Shown in pieces: positions 43,549 to 56,463 of a DNA stretch of 64,000 nucleotides (positions are counted from its first letter, which is position 1; each line of letters starts with the position of its first letter). Source of the stretch: Alnus glutinosa (lineage: Eukaryota; Streptophyta; Magnoliopsida; Fagales; Betulaceae). Both the position numbers and the translations under genes were made by a program. The stretch spans positions 35,380,620-35,444,619 of the forward strand of contig NC_084887.1 in the NCBI RefSeq assembly GCF_958979055.1, written 5' to 3'. The notes beneath the pieces are model-generated. The model ran no database searches. It was not told the origin of the DNA and saw only the letters and a list, made by a program, of their open reading frames with translations.

Positions 43549-44777
43549 ATGGATATTGAGAACCAGAACTCGAGAGGTCGAAGTCTTGGCAAATGGCTCA
43601 AGTGGAAGCACAAGAGAGATGACCCATTTCATTTGACTGAAGTTTCAGGTTAACTTCTTCTTCTTCTTCTTTTCATGGCTTTTAATTGTTATTATATTAT
43701 GCTTCAAGTATTGAATTTTCTTACAGATGGGGGTGAAGATCAGAGTGGTGATTACCTGGATAATGTTCTTGTTCGGTCGACGGAGAACGATCCATGCATT
43801 TCAATCAATGAATTAAGGTAAGATTTTGTTGTCTTTTGGTCCAAAGACATAAAACAAGAAATGATCGATGATGATTTCTTGTTTTGGTTTCTGAGTAATA
43901 ACCCTGAAGCATATGTACCTCTTCGTACTTCAGAATCTTTGTGGGTACTTGGAATGTTGCTGGAAGATCTCCTATAGGAAGTCTAGCTGTAGATTTGGAC
44001 GAGTGGTTGAATCTCAAGGATGCCGCCGACATTTATGTTCTTGGGTATGTAATAATTGTTGGTTATCTTAACGTCCTTATCTATTCTTTAACCCCTATGT
44101 CTAAAGAGTAAGTTGACAGCAAAAAAGTTATCGGTTGCAGATTTCAAGAGATTGTACCTTTAAAGGCCCGAAATGTATTAGGCGCAGAAGATCCAACCGA
44201 AGCGACAAATTGGAACATGCTTATAGGAAAAACTCTCAATAACAAATATGGATGTCCTTGGTTGACACCGATGTTGAATATAGTCTCAAGTGAAGATTAC
44301 AAGTATGTTGGAAGTCCCGACTTGAGGAAAAGGAAAAGTGTTAGCAGCCTTATTGGGACTCCAGTGAGAGAGAGAACAAGGAGTACTAGTCAACACGAGA
44401 AGATGAACGGAAGCAGTAAGTACAAGCTAATGGCAAGCAAGAAGATGGTTGGAGTCTTTGTAAGTGTGTGGATGAAAAGGGAATTGCTCAGGAAGTATTG
44501 CGTTTCGAATGTGAAAGTTGGTTCGGTTGCTTGTGGCATCATGGGTTATTTGGGAAATAAAGGTGCGGTTTCTGTTAGCATGTCAATTGAAGGTACTAGT
44601 TTTTGCTTCATTGCTGCCCACTTGGCTTCTGGTGAGAAAAAAGGTGATGAAGTCCGCAGAAATCACCAAGTCTCTGAGATTTTCAGGCGAACTTCTTTCA
44701 GTCGATCCCCAAAAAACGATAACAGTTCTCCCCCTCTCACCATCTTAGGACATGAGTAAGTGGTCCTACTCGATACA

Positions 44778-44808
<31 letters not shown>

Positions 44809-45966
44809 ACATAAGATGCTCAACATTTGCCTATTTAAATTCTCAAACACTCAATGTTGGTTCTCAATTTTGTTTGTGTCTGAAAGTTAAATGATCCTTT
44901 GAACATCAATCTATATTAGGATAAACATTTTGTACAAGAGTAATTTTTGCCACAAATTAAATGCCACCACAATATTTCATATTCACTTCATGTACTTGGA
45001 AATTACAAGGTCGTGTTCTGAGCAAGAAATGGGATTTTCAACAAGATCTAACTCAAATCACATGCATTACTCTTACACTAACATCTTAAAATATCAAACG
45101 GTATTAAATATTCAAAAATAATTTCAATATTTGATTTCTGTTAAAAATTCCAAATAAATACTAAAATCCAAAACATATCCGATTACCTAAGTATTTGGGT
45201 GAGGGGAAAGTGGGGAAAAACCTTGGTAAAGATAATTTTAATAGGTTGAAGAGAATTATGAAGTTAAATGATTTATGTTGAATGAATTACTGATCTCTAA
45301 CAAATTAAAACGTACTTTGTTTATGGAGTAGCCGGATATTCTGGTTCGGGGATCTCAACTATAGGCTATGCTTGGAGGACAGTTTTGCTAGGCAGCTTAT
45401 AAAGAAGCAAGACTGGATAGCGTTGAAAGAGTTTGATCAGCTCCGAAGGGAACAAGAAGATGGAAGAGTATTCCAGGGTTGGAAAGAGGGAAACATAGAT
45501 TTTGCGCCCACATACAAGTATTCTTCCTCAAATCATAATCGTTACTCAGGTGGCCTTCCAAGCAGATCAGGAGAGAAGCAAAGGACTCCAGCATGGTATA
45601 ACTATCAATCACGGTTCTCGCTTAAAATTTTTGAATGGCCCAAATGAGCCCCCAACCAATCCTAGGCTGCAAGTGATAGCTTGAACTAAATTTCCATTCT
45701 CATTTAGTCAGTAGGTATAAATTGGAAATTATTGTTGGCTGTTTTAAATTAACTTTGTGAGAACAATCCATGAAAAAAGATCATGTAATGGCAGGTGTGA
45801 TAGAATTCTATGGTATGGGAGAGGAACAAAACAACTATCCTATTTTCGCAGTGAAAGCAAGTTCTCTGATCATCGGCCTGTCTCTGCCCTATTCTCTACG
45901 CAGATAAAGCTGTTAAGTCTACCAGTCCAGGAGTTGTTGCAATGCACGCCATTTTTCCCACCATAA
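43549..45966 (+). CDS. Type I inositol polyphosphate 5-phosphatase (450 aa, 6 exons)
   Basis: Exons 43549-43648, 43727-43817, 43934-44044, 44141-44755, 45332-45595 and 45795-45966 join in frame across GT-AG introns. The IPPc catalytic core is complete: GTWNVAG (about 68-74), GFQEIV (101-106), GNKG (239-242), HLASG (261-265), WFGDLNYR (310-317), TPAWCDRILW (391-400) and SDHRPV (418-423), covering the metal- and phosphate-binding residues of this exonuclease/endonuclease-fold family. Such enzymes remove the 5-phosphate from Ins(1,4,5)P3 and/or phosphoinositides and act in ABA, vascular and root-hair signalling. Which paralogue and substrate apply here cannot be told. The start is the first in-frame ATG, followed by a basic WLKWKHKRDD segment usual near the N-terminus. 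Its tail faces the next gene. Confidence 0.92.
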
Positions 45967-46712
45967 GGCCTCTACAAACTGTAAGTTCTCCCTCTCCCTG
46001 ATAGCCCCAAAATATTAGTTTTTCCAAGAAACTATATTTGTACATACATTTCAGTATATCGTATCAGTATGTAAACGTGTTGCCATGATAAGATTGTTGT
46101 TGTCAACAACATTATCATCATCACAATTATTGTAATTATTGCAGGGACGGAGCGACACATGATTAAGTGGCCAAATAGACATTTCTATAGTTGATTGTAA
46201 AGGATTTTGAAGTATCACCAACACGGATGCATAACTATAGGTCAAACAGAATGGATACAGCTGGCCTATGCACCTGCAGGCTGGCTTCTCCAGATATCCT
46301 AATGTCTCAGTCTTCTACTAATTTCTCCGTTTTCTTTGTGATCCCTATTTTTTCGCAATGGAAGTTAGATCTGATAAATGAAATGTAAAGCATTAGATTG
46401 TCTTAGCAGGGAATTATCCGGCGAAACAAAGGGCATGAGGGTGTGAATATTGGGATTTTTTGAAACGTTTATGGAAATAAGCTGAAAGAATACTAATGAA
46501 GCTTTATAGCACAAAATGCAATTCCAGACTATTAGCATGTTTTTTTTTATTACCTAGAACACAGGGCTTTTGTTCTACTTCCCTAGCCAGTTGTTTTCAA
46601 TATGAACAGAAGTCCCATGAATGCGTAGACCCACAAGTTCTCAATTGTAGTACATATATGATAAGATGAATACTATGAATGCAGTGATACCGAGTAGACT
46701 ACTTACAAGGGA
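45967..46712. other. Convergent intergenic region
   Basis: About 750 bp between the stop codons of two convergent genes. It presumably holds both 3' UTRs. CAGGGACGGAGC at 46143-46154 resembles a hAT terminus but has no partner. Confidence 0.5.
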
Positions 46713-49700
46713 TCAGTTTGCTTCATTTGCCTGAAGAAATTCATCCAGAGCCTCCACATTATCCCGATGACACCTGGAACATATACATCTCCTCTGCAGC
46801 TCCTCACCAAGGGAAGCACACCTCAATTCCATTTCAGAAGTCTGCTTGTTTCCAGTCAAAGAAACATTCTTGGCAGGTTGTGCACAGAAACTATGTTACT
46901 TGAAGCACAAGTAAAATTTTCAGATTAATTAATCATAAGAGAAAGCATAGTTTCCCTATTCTATGCTAATTAATTTTAATTAAACATTAAAGGCTCTTTT
47001 TGATTGCTGAGATGACCAAGAAAATAGGAAAAATGAAAAACAAAATAAGAAATGAGAATAAAGAAAGAAGGAAAAAAGTATAAAAAAATGAAACATTTTA
47101 AGGTCAGTTACTGCCAAGCTTGTTAACATTTCTTTCCTTCCCCGCATCTTCTTGATAACAAAAGCATTAACTCGTGGAAGAAGCAGTGTCTAGGAGCAGC
47201 TTGTAATAACAGCAAATATGGTTTTTCAAAAGGTGAAATTAGACTTATGAAGTGCAAGGGGTTGTTAACAGAATGTTCATATAGAACTGATCTGAAGTCA
47301 TTTACCCATGAATTGAAACAGTGACCATATGAGCTTGACAATATTATATTCTTCATGTTACATTCCTAGAAATTATTTCTAGTACGTAAACCAGTAAGTC
47401 AGTAACTTTGAATTGGTACTACCCAATGTAATTTTTTATGAGGATATATTGTTATGTCCTCTAACTCTTTTGTTACTTTAATTATCACGTCCATTAGAGA
47501 CACCTTCTCCTCATAATCAATCAACTCCTGCTGGACCTGCGGGAGTCCCAGACAATTTAAGTATTATCACATTATATTCCAACGGAATATTTCAAAAAGA
47601 TTTCATATGAGAATGAATAATAGATGTAAAAGGATGAACTCTTACAGATAGGCATTTTGAAAATCGCATCAAACTGCAGAAATTTTATGAAGAGGATCAA
47701 TTTCTCACCTGCTTTTGAAAATTCTGTTCTGCTTGGTATTCTTCTTCCTCTTTAGTTGTTTGAGATATTATATGGGCCAGTGTATCCTCCAAAGCTTTTA
47801 AAGCAACTTCACCTACTTTCTTCACATGTATGTGTTCGGCTACTGGAACAATGTCACATGCTTCCTCAGTTTCTAGATGAGGACAAGGACAATGAAAGTA
47901 ATTCCATGCGAGAAAGGAAAACATAAGAAAGTACGGAGGGAAGAAGAAATTGGAAAAAATGAGGGTATGGGGGAGAGGCATAGGAGAGCTTTTGATACAT
48001 GCAATTGGCAAAGTTGGCAAAAATTTGACTTAAGGTTTTACATGTATCTTTTTGATAAGTAGGTTTTACATGTATCTTAATGAATGCTTCTCTCCAAAAA
48101 TTTGACTTACGCTTCTTCGGTAATTTAAAAGGACATTGTCAATCAATAGTGGTAAATCATTCTATCCAGAAACTTCATTATTCAACAAGCTTCTGGAAAT
48201 TCAATTGAGGCTTAAACTTCACTTGCCCAAGATGCAGGATTGATTGGTGCTAAATTATTAAAATCGCAAACCAACAAATCAGTTCCATCTGCAGAAGGTT
48301 TTGGCTTTTAACTTAGATACTTGGTCTCTATATAAATTGGAAATAGTTGTATATTTGCAAACTTTTTATTTCACGAACGTAAATGCCATGAACTAAAAAT
48401 CAATTTCCCTGACATTATTAAACAGAAAAACAGTACACAGGCCATCACCTGCGGCAGCTCCAACATCACTTTCCTGGTGAACATTACAAGCGATTACTTC
48501 TTGGAATTTCCTGCAATAACAAGCAGTAATATCCCAGTAGTAAATACCAGGATACATCACTTAAAATTAAACTAGCACATTCATTGCAATCATGTATGGT
48601 GCAAAGGAATTGCTACATATATTTCATAATGATTTGAATACTTTCTTATATACTGCATAAAGGTCAATTGCATTTTGTTCCCCTGCATCCCCCCTTTCTT
48701 GGGAATAATGAGACTTTATTGAATAGCACAATGGACAGCGGTTCATGGAAGTTTATTCTAATGCATTAATAAGCTCGCGGTTGCTATATCTCTTTTGTGG
48801 GAAATTGAATAAAACCTACAGGTACTACACTATCTAAAAGATACCCTACAGACTAGACTGTCTATCAGGACCATTTTGACACAATACTGAAATTTTTGCG
48901 ATGGATTTCTTTGCTTTCTGTAGAACTCAACTAAAAATAATCCACCTAATAATATTGTACACGCACATAACGTTTCATATTTCATAAAGAAACATTGTCG
49001 TGAATCAGGATCATATATCAAACACTGGTTTGGAGATTTTGAAGAAGATAAAAAGAAAAGAGTAAAATAATAAGATCTGTGAAAATGAGACCAACCTTAT
49101 CTTAGTGTTGAGCTCAAACATTTGGTTTATAAACTCATCTCTGCATGGACAATAAGAGCACTTAGTAAAAAACAAGAAATCCATACAGAAAAGAAATATT
49201 ATGTGTGGAGATGACAAGCCTGTACCGCAAAGCTCCTTCGTTATGCTTTGCATGATCCAATCACATTTTCCCATACGTTAAGATTCAAAGGAAAAAAAAA
49301 ACATAAACAGAATCAGTCAATCAGAGGTACGTATGTGAAAGCGATCACAATTCAATTAGCCTTATTATCAGAAACCAGAACCACAAAGAAAAATTGGACT
49401 AAACAAAAGCCTGGTCAGTACCTTAAGAGCTTCTAGATCAGATCCGACGGTGGATATTTCGTCGTGAATCAGATCAATTCTTGCCTGATAGAAGTCAGAT
49501 ATGTAATTACATTGAAAACAATTCGACTAGACTGGAACAAATTGAGCAGAAATTCAATCACAAATTGACACGAAATCCTAAGTAACAAAACCTCTAGGGT
49601 TTGAATCGAGGCTTCGTTCATAGCCAATTCAACTTCGTAACCTTTAAACTCTTGCTCATCGGTTTCTTTTGCGCGCTTGGCGTCTTCGAGCTCCGCATTT

Positions 49701-50122
49701 GCTACGTCGAGCTCAGACCGAAGCTCTTCGAATCGCTTCTTTAAGCCAACTACTCTTCTCTCTGCATATATCAAAACACGTATATACGAAGATCAATGGT
49801 TACTTTTCAGAAAATCAAAGAGAGAGATTCAAAGTATCTGTTTGGTTGCCAAGAAAATGTAGGATGATAGAACAAATAGCTCATCGCAATCGGCTGTGCC
49901 TAATTCTAGTATTTGGATTCGTTTCGATGCAGCTTGTTGTGCTTTTTAATAGGAAAACAGCATGGCGCATGAGATTCAGAGTTGATTTTATTTGTTTCTT
50001 TTTCCAACATTTTATCGGGAACCAAATGGAGTATGTACCGACAGAGTACCTCCTTGAGATTTTTCAGAGGCGAAGTCGCGGATTAGGGTTAGAAGCTGCT
50101 TCTGAGGGTCACTTCCCGCCAT
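46713..50122 (-). CDS. Plant coiled-coil protein, unknown function (270 aa, 9 exons)
   Basis: Minus-strand exons in order: 50050-50122, 49592-49761, 49422-49484, 49226-49245 (20-bp micro-exon), 49096-49140, 48449-48510, 47709-47872, 47477-47536 and 46713-46868. All join in frame with GT-AG sites and give 270 residues. Residues about 25-120 and 150-245 are Glu/Lys/Leu-rich coiled coil (RRVVGLKKRFEELRSELD; EYQAEQNFQKQ). A compact CxCxxCH cluster (247-253) sits near the C-terminus and might bind metal; the tail is EALDEFLQANEAN. I recall similar uncharacterised plant proteins but can name none. The exon 8 donor (AAA|GTAAC) and exon 9 acceptor (AAG|AATG) are the least certain boundaries. The start has a good context (GCCATGGCG). 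Confidence 0.8.
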
Positions 50123-50233
50123 GGCTTTTCAGCTTTGGTTTCGCGCTACTTCTTCTGCACAAAGCTTTATTTATGCTCTTTTTTCTTTTTTTTTCTTTTG
50201 CTGTAGCTGTTTCTCGCTCCGCATTTATTTTAG

Positions 50234-50408
50234 AGGGGTGCTACATGCACCCCTCATCCACCCTTCATCTTCCATTTACAATAAAAAAATTGATTTTAAG
50301 CAAAAAGGTATCTCTAATGTGACATTAGAAACACTTTTTGCTTAAAATCAATTTTTTTAAGCAAAAAAGGTGGACAATGGGGATGAGGGGAGGATTTTTA
50401 GCATTTCC
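50234..50408. mobile_element. Hairpin MITE near coiled-coil gene promoter, about 175 bp
   Basis: The inner arms AAAATTGATTTTAAGCAAAAA and TTTTTGCTTAAAATCAATTTT are complementary. The outer ends AGGGGTGCTACATGCACCCC and GGGATGAGGGGAGGATTTTT are weaker inverted partners. It lies about 110 bp upstream of the minus-strand ATG at 50122, so it may sit in that gene's promoter. Confidence 0.6.
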
Positions 50409-53400
50409 CTTTATTTTATAAATCTCAACTATTATTTTTAAATTAATTCACATAAATATTTATAATTTTTATTTATTTCATATTTTTCGTATTTTAAAAA
50501 ATAATAAAAATTAATTTTTACCTTAAATTTTCATTTTATTTGAATTTAGCCTTTGCATTTTCAATTTCAATGATACTACTGCTACTTTTAAGTTTTACCC
50601 AAATTTAAAATAGAATATCTCTCTTGGAGAGATAATATTCCACATAATATAATAATAAGATAGCTTCCTAAAAGATTATATGGCAAGAGGGAGGCCCATA
50701 AAAAAAGAAAGACAAGACAGAGAGGGGTGGCTCTCTCACTCTATGGTCCATGTCAATACCCCAATACCATGTCACCTCAGAAATAAATACCAAGTCATTC
50801 ATAGAAAGACCCACAAAAATCAATCAATCTTACCTGAATTTATTATCCTCCACCGTCGAAGGTTGTCGGATTCCAGTCGGAGGTTGATGGCCGCCACCAA
50901 AGTCCGTTGCTATTTTTTCCGTATAAGCTAAATGCTAAAAAATGTAAAATCTTTTCTTGAAAAATGATTTTCGTTGAAAATATAAAGCTGTATATGAAAA
51001 TTTAGGAATTAAATATGATTTTTTTTCTTCCTAAAAATGAATGTCACAAAAATTATAATTGTCCCATTTTTTTTTTCATTGGAATCGAGCACACATTATA
51101 TATAACTATTTAAGCACGTTGCTTAATAGAGATAATATCTTACATATAAGTGGGGGTTTCCTCCAAACAAAAAAAAAAAAAAAAAAAAAACATTGCTCCT
51201 CCCTCGGCCTAAAATAAAATAAAATTTTGCCCATTATTTTGTTTATTTTTTTAGTCTTGCCGCCTAAATTTTTTTTCTTTCAATTTGACTCTCCCATATT
51301 GACAAGACTGAGTCTGCCACTAAAGCTGTCCCATTTAAATTACAACTATCATGATAACCTGCCAGTTATGCATACTGTTGAGTATCATCGCCACATTATT
51401 TTTAACTTTTTTTGTAATGATTGGAATTGAACACGCATATAAAATCGTCCCACTTGAAAACAATGATAAGACTTTTAGAAATTGTACGTATTAAAATACT
51501 CAATCTCATACAAATGGTGACTATTGTCGGCCCAAGCCCAGGGGCAAGTAGATTGACTTTCAGGACCTAAGCCCCAAATAAGTTCAATGCTTACAAAGGG
51601 CTCGGACGCTGTTGGGTTAGTCTTGGCTGTTCTGGATCACTACAAAAGGATTCAGCCCGAAGACTTCAAAAAAGTTATCAGCAAAACACAGGACCAATCA
51701 CACTGCATTAAGAAAAAGAAAAAAAATAAAAATAAAAAAAATTAACTATTAGAATATTTGATGCGGAATGAAACAGAACTTCATCCCGTCTTAGATTTGG
51801 ATCGTATAAAAGCATTGTTATAAGATTATATTCTAACTTACGTGTCGCTTTTTTAGGTTATATAAAAGATTAACAACCTTAATGTCGTGTTAAGTTTAAA
51901 TTTTATTAAGATATGGGATATAAAATTATATAGATTTACTATAATTCAATCTATTTAATTAAACAGATTAAATCATAAAATTATAACTCGCTAATTTTAT
52001 CTTAAATTTGTATCTAATTCCGTTGTCGTGTAAAAAATTATTATTCTTAGAGAAATGTTAAAATTCATTCTAGTGTTTTTCTAAAGTCTTTTTATACTGA
52101 CATAACACCTTGTTTTTAATAATAAAAAAAAAAAAAAAAAAACTTAATTTTTCTTTTTTATTTTTATTAAAAAATACAAAATAATATCAAAATAAAAAAA
52201 TAAAAACACTAAAAATGAGCTCTATCACACATCTTATTCTTAAGACACCACACATTTGATGGTCATTCGCAGAAGGTGCTTATAAGACGAGCTGCCGCGC
52301 GTGATATTAGAAAGGACTAGTACGGTGGTGGCGCACAACCTAAGCGGCGTAAGCACTATGCGCGGCGCGACTTGAGAGATATTATTGCTGTCTTGGATAA
52401 AGGGAAGGTGGTCCTCAAAGGGCACCACTCAGCCAAGGGGCCCACCTGGAGCTTACTAGTCACTATTAACCTCCAAAGAATACCACCCAGGACTACCCAC
52501 GCACACAGTGCCTAAAACTGTTCAAATGCCAAACCTCTTGGTTTTTTTTTTTTTGGTAGACAAACCTTTTGTTTATTAATTGCAGAGGTGGTGGAGGGAA
52601 ATGGTATCGATTGCAACAGCTTTGTGTTTTTTTTTTCTATTTTTATTTTTTCTTTCTGATGGATAAGAATATTTGAATTTTAGTTTTTGCAGTAATGGTT
52701 TATGTATCTTTATTATTAAGGAAATGACAAAATATTCACATTCCTTTAATTAAACACATTGATATTGTGACAATCTTACACCATTCTATCAGTGTAGTAT
52801 TCTTTTTTCTTTTTTATGAAACAAGTATAGAATAATCAAACTTTCAGATAATTGCTTGTAAAACATTTATTTGACAGTTTCCAGTTAAATTTAATCCCAT
52901 GTCATTTTATATTATCTATTTTCAATGAGGTCCATATGTGGGAAGTTTAACCAGGCTTTCAAATTGGTTCTATCCTTATTGAAAGAAAATGTTTTGTATA
53001 TTACAATTATTATTTTTTATATAAATTTACGTGGCAATTTATATATAAGTGCTATGTGGTATCACATGAATGAAAAAAATCAAGTAACAAAATTTAATAA
53101 ATAATTTAACTTTTTAATAATTAACATAATACAAAAAGATGCCGGATTGTGATTCGGAATGTCACTTCTCTAAAAAAATTAACATCAAAACACTCAATTT
53201 TTTTTTTTTTTTTATATGATAATAATTATTTTTTTTATTAGGTTTTGTATTTGACGATGTGAATATTATGATTTAGTGATGATTGCCTGTAGCAATACTG
53301 CAATGCTATAACTTGAGCTCGTTTACGTGTACCTTTTTCCGAAGGTAAGATAAACGACAAAAAATGGACAGCTCACCTCTACCTTCCCTTTTTGGGATAC

Positions 53401-53465
53401 GTGACAGGGTTTGCTTTATTCGAGCAAGAGGCGGAGGCCCATGCGTGAAGCCTTTTGTGGGGAAG
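50409..53465. other. AT-rich intergenic DNA, no gene seen
   Basis: About 3 kb with homopolymers (51170-51190, 52124-52142, 53198-53214). A moderately GC-rich island at 52240-52510 has no recognisable product. Short ORFs are unsupported. Confidence 0.4.
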
Positions 53466-53580
53466 GATAAGGATATATAATATTATATATGCGAGAGGTC
53501 CTCCCGTTTGTGCGGGAAGCGCTTTCCTGTTCAGGAGTTTGTTTCACTATTCTTCTATTATATATTATTATCCTTATCCT
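53466..53580. repeat. Inverted repeat around GC-rich loop
   Basis: AGGATAAGGATATATAATAT at the left answers ATATATTATTATCCTTATCCT at the right, around a 60-bp loop that itself contains TCCTCCCGTTTGTGCGGGA. Possibly a MITE remnant. Confidence 0.5.
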
Positions 53581-53689
53581 TTTTATTTGGACAAAAAATC
53601 TGGATCCCAATAAAAATAACGAGGGTCTGAGTCTCTGAAATAATCATAAAGATACAAAAGTTGGAAAAGAATAAAAATAAAAAATGACA

Positions 53690-53800
53690 ACAATGGTTAA
53701 TTCTCTACCTCCTAACTTACAACTACCATGGAACAAATGTCAAGGGCTCGAAGGTTCAAATCATACCATTTTGTGGCTTAAAAAAAAAAAAAAATTAAAC
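53690..53800 (+). mobile_element. Possible tRNA-derived SINE relic
   Basis: GGTTCAAATCATACC (box B-like) at about 53754-53768 is preceded by TGGTTAATTCTCTACC (box A-like) and followed by an A-run at 53780-53795. No target duplication found. Confidence 0.3.
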
Positions 53801-53936
53801 AATTTTGTCAAACAACTATTTTATTTTGAAAAGAACAAAAAAAAAAAAAATCTAACTTTAACAAATCCCACAACAAAATCAACAAATTTGCACCGTATTA
53901 ATGTAGCCCAACTTCCACGCAAGGGAGCAATGGTTA

Positions 53937-53938
<2 letters not shown>

Positions 53939-54021
<83 letters not shown>
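53939..54021. repeat. (AT)n(AG)n compound microsatellite
   Basis: About 16 AT units followed by about 25 AG units. Confidence 0.95.
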
Positions 54022-54026
<5 letters not shown>

Positions 54027-54131
54027 GAGTCTTAGTGGGGCATTTTTTATTTTGTTATCAATTTCTTCTTCAAGTTCTGCAATTTAAAGAAGAATCGTCC
54101 CATCTTTTACTCATATATATACCATGCTTTT

Positions 54132-54806
54132 CAATGACGGAGAGAGGGGGGGGGGGGGGGGCGGGTGGAGGCCATGGCCCCCCTCAACTCTTAAGAGAAA
54201 CAAATAATAAAAAAATAAAAAAAAATTAAGGTAAAACAAAAAAAATTAAATTAAGTTTTTTTAGATTAATCAAATTAAGGTTTTTTTTGCTTATTGGCCC
54301 CTAGCAAGATTTTTTTTTCCTTGCCCCCTTCCCTTTTATCATCTCTTCAACTATTGTCAAAACTTTTTTCTTTAATATTTAACAGGTAGTAAGGGACATG
54401 CCTAAGAATCTAACAATGGAAAGATCTTTATAAAGTTGTAGAAACTGTGTTCAAAGTAAATGAAAAGGGTTTAGTAAAGTAGTGCATTGGAAGAAGACAT
54501 GTGTAGATTTGAGGAGTCACAAGCTTAACCAAGCTCGATTTCCTAAGAATGTGTGGAAAAAATAACTGAGACATTTTTTATTTTCTGAATCTTTGGACAG
54601 TGATTTTCTTTACTTTTTTTTTTTCTTTCTAAAAACTCTTTTTTACTTTTGCTTATTGATTTTTAATTTGAATGGAATAATAAAAATATCAAAATTAGGT
54701 TATGTTTAATTTACTTAAAATTTGCCTTTATACATATACTTTAATCCCTACTTAAGAAAAAAAATTATTTGGCCCCCTCCCATTAAAATGTCTGACTCCG
54801 TCCCTG
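54132..54806. mobile_element. hAT-type MITE, 675 bp
   Basis: The termini CAATGACGGAG and CTCCGTCCCTG (reverse complement CAGGGACGGAG) match the common plant hAT end. The target duplication is exact and 8 bp, ATGCTTTT (54124-54131 and 54807-54814). The subterminal GCCATGGCCCCCCTC is echoed by GGCCCCCTCCC near the right end. No transposase coding. Confidence 0.85.
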
Positions 54807-54814
54807 ATGCTTTT

Positions 54815-55985
54815 TAGTTTCATATGCAAAAGTGTTATTCTATCTCCAACTCCTACGAAAAGTTTTAGCATTTCAATTATTGTATGACAAAGTTATGGAG
54901 ATATCGCGTTCACGCATTAATAATATATACCACAAACAAGTCTAGGTCCAAAGTTTAGCATTGGCCCAATTAACGTAAAGGCATACTCACTAACAACAAG
55001 CAACGCTAAAAAGTTTAGGAGTCCGCGTGGCATTAAACAAGAAGTGTAATATAAAAGAGAGTCATCAATCCCAAATAAAATAAGAACTTCAATCTACTAC
55101 ACTAAAACTCTTTCTATTATATTTTCTTAACAAATTTAGAGGCTAGCTCTCTTGTCGGCCGTCGGTTTTCTTCTTGTTTTACAAGTGACTCGGCCCGTTC
55201 AGCTCAACCGTCCAAAAATATATTTTTGAGATATTGAAGTAGCATTGAGAAATTGCGATTGTTTTTTTTTTTTATTTTCTTTTTCTTTTTTCTGGAATAT
55301 ACGTGCAATTGGCGGACAGAAGACACTGTGCTCCAAATTCCAATAGGCATGCGCATTCACATAATGTTTCACGTCAATATGTAGACATCCTTCCAAAAAC
55401 AATGCTTTCCTCTTTTTATAGTAATGTTACTCATTTCTAGTCGAGAATATGAGTATTCCATGAGGGATGATGAGCAATGGTGGTAGCTTCACCGTCAAAT
55501 CGAACTTGTCAATTCTTACGAACAGGCATTGAAGGCATGCTTCGTTTTTGTACTCTAGTTGATGTGCAGGATGCCTCATGCCACTGACGAAAACTACTCT
55601 AGCTCTTCATTTTACCTAGGAAACGTCTCATTTTGAAAAGGCAAAAGAAGACAAAAGGAAGAGAGAAAAAGTTGGCTGTATATCCCCTTTTGGTTCCATG
55701 TTTGCTAAGGTCAATCACAGTAAACGCACGCTTGAAAAGAGCCAAAGTTGTGTCCTCATCACACTCCTAACTAGCGGACCTTTCAGCGAGCTCATCATAT
55801 CATGCATGTAAAAAAGCTTTTTCATCACTTACCAAAAAGATAAAAAGATATATATATATATATATATATATATTTTCTTTCTTATCCGTCACAAACAAAG
55901 GCATTAGGGACTTAGCCAAAAACTATTACGGCAACAACCAAGAGTTAAAAAAAATTGTTACTAGGACCAATAGGTTAAAAAAAAA
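54815..55985. other. AT-rich intergenic DNA, no gene seen
   Basis: No supported gene. An AT microsatellite lies at 55850-55873. Confidence 0.4.
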
Positions 55986-56097
55986 GGGAAAAACTTCACT
56001 TATAATTATTGATTTTTCATTACTTTTGAAATAAGGTACTAAAACTTTAAAAAGTTTCAATTTAGGATATCCATCTTCTTCTTCTTCTTCTTCTTCT

Positions 56098-56136
<39 letters not shown>

Positions 56137-56463
56137 CAACCATCTATTAGAATTTTTCGTTAAAATCTGTCAGAATTTTCAAAATATCCCTATTTTTGTT
56201 AGGAGAAAAAATAAAAAAAATTATCAAACATTCAGGCATGAGTATTTTTGCAAATTCAGTTAAATTTTGACTAACACCTAAATTCTTGTAATTATTTTTT
56301 CCTAAAAAAATAAGGAATATTTTGAAAATTTTGACAAAATTTTACGAAAAATTCTAACCGATAATTGAAAGATGAATACCCTAAATTAATATTTTTAAAA
56401 ATTTAAATACTTTGTTTTAAAAGTGATAAAAAAAAAATAAAAAATTATAAGTGAAGTTGTTTT
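55986..56463. mobile_element. MULE-type MITE, family C copy 3
   Basis: GGGAAAAACTTCACTTATAA on the left is answered by TTATAAGTGAAGTTGTTTTA on the right. The inner TTTCAACCATCTATTAGAAT corresponds inverted to ATTCTAACCGATAATTGAAA. The copy holds a (TTC)n/poly-T expansion at 56070-56131. No clear target duplication. Confidence 0.7.

Noticed and set aside
46143-46154. CAGGGACGGAGC, resembling a hAT end
   Set aside because: No inverted partner nearby; may be chance or a decayed end in a 3' UTR.
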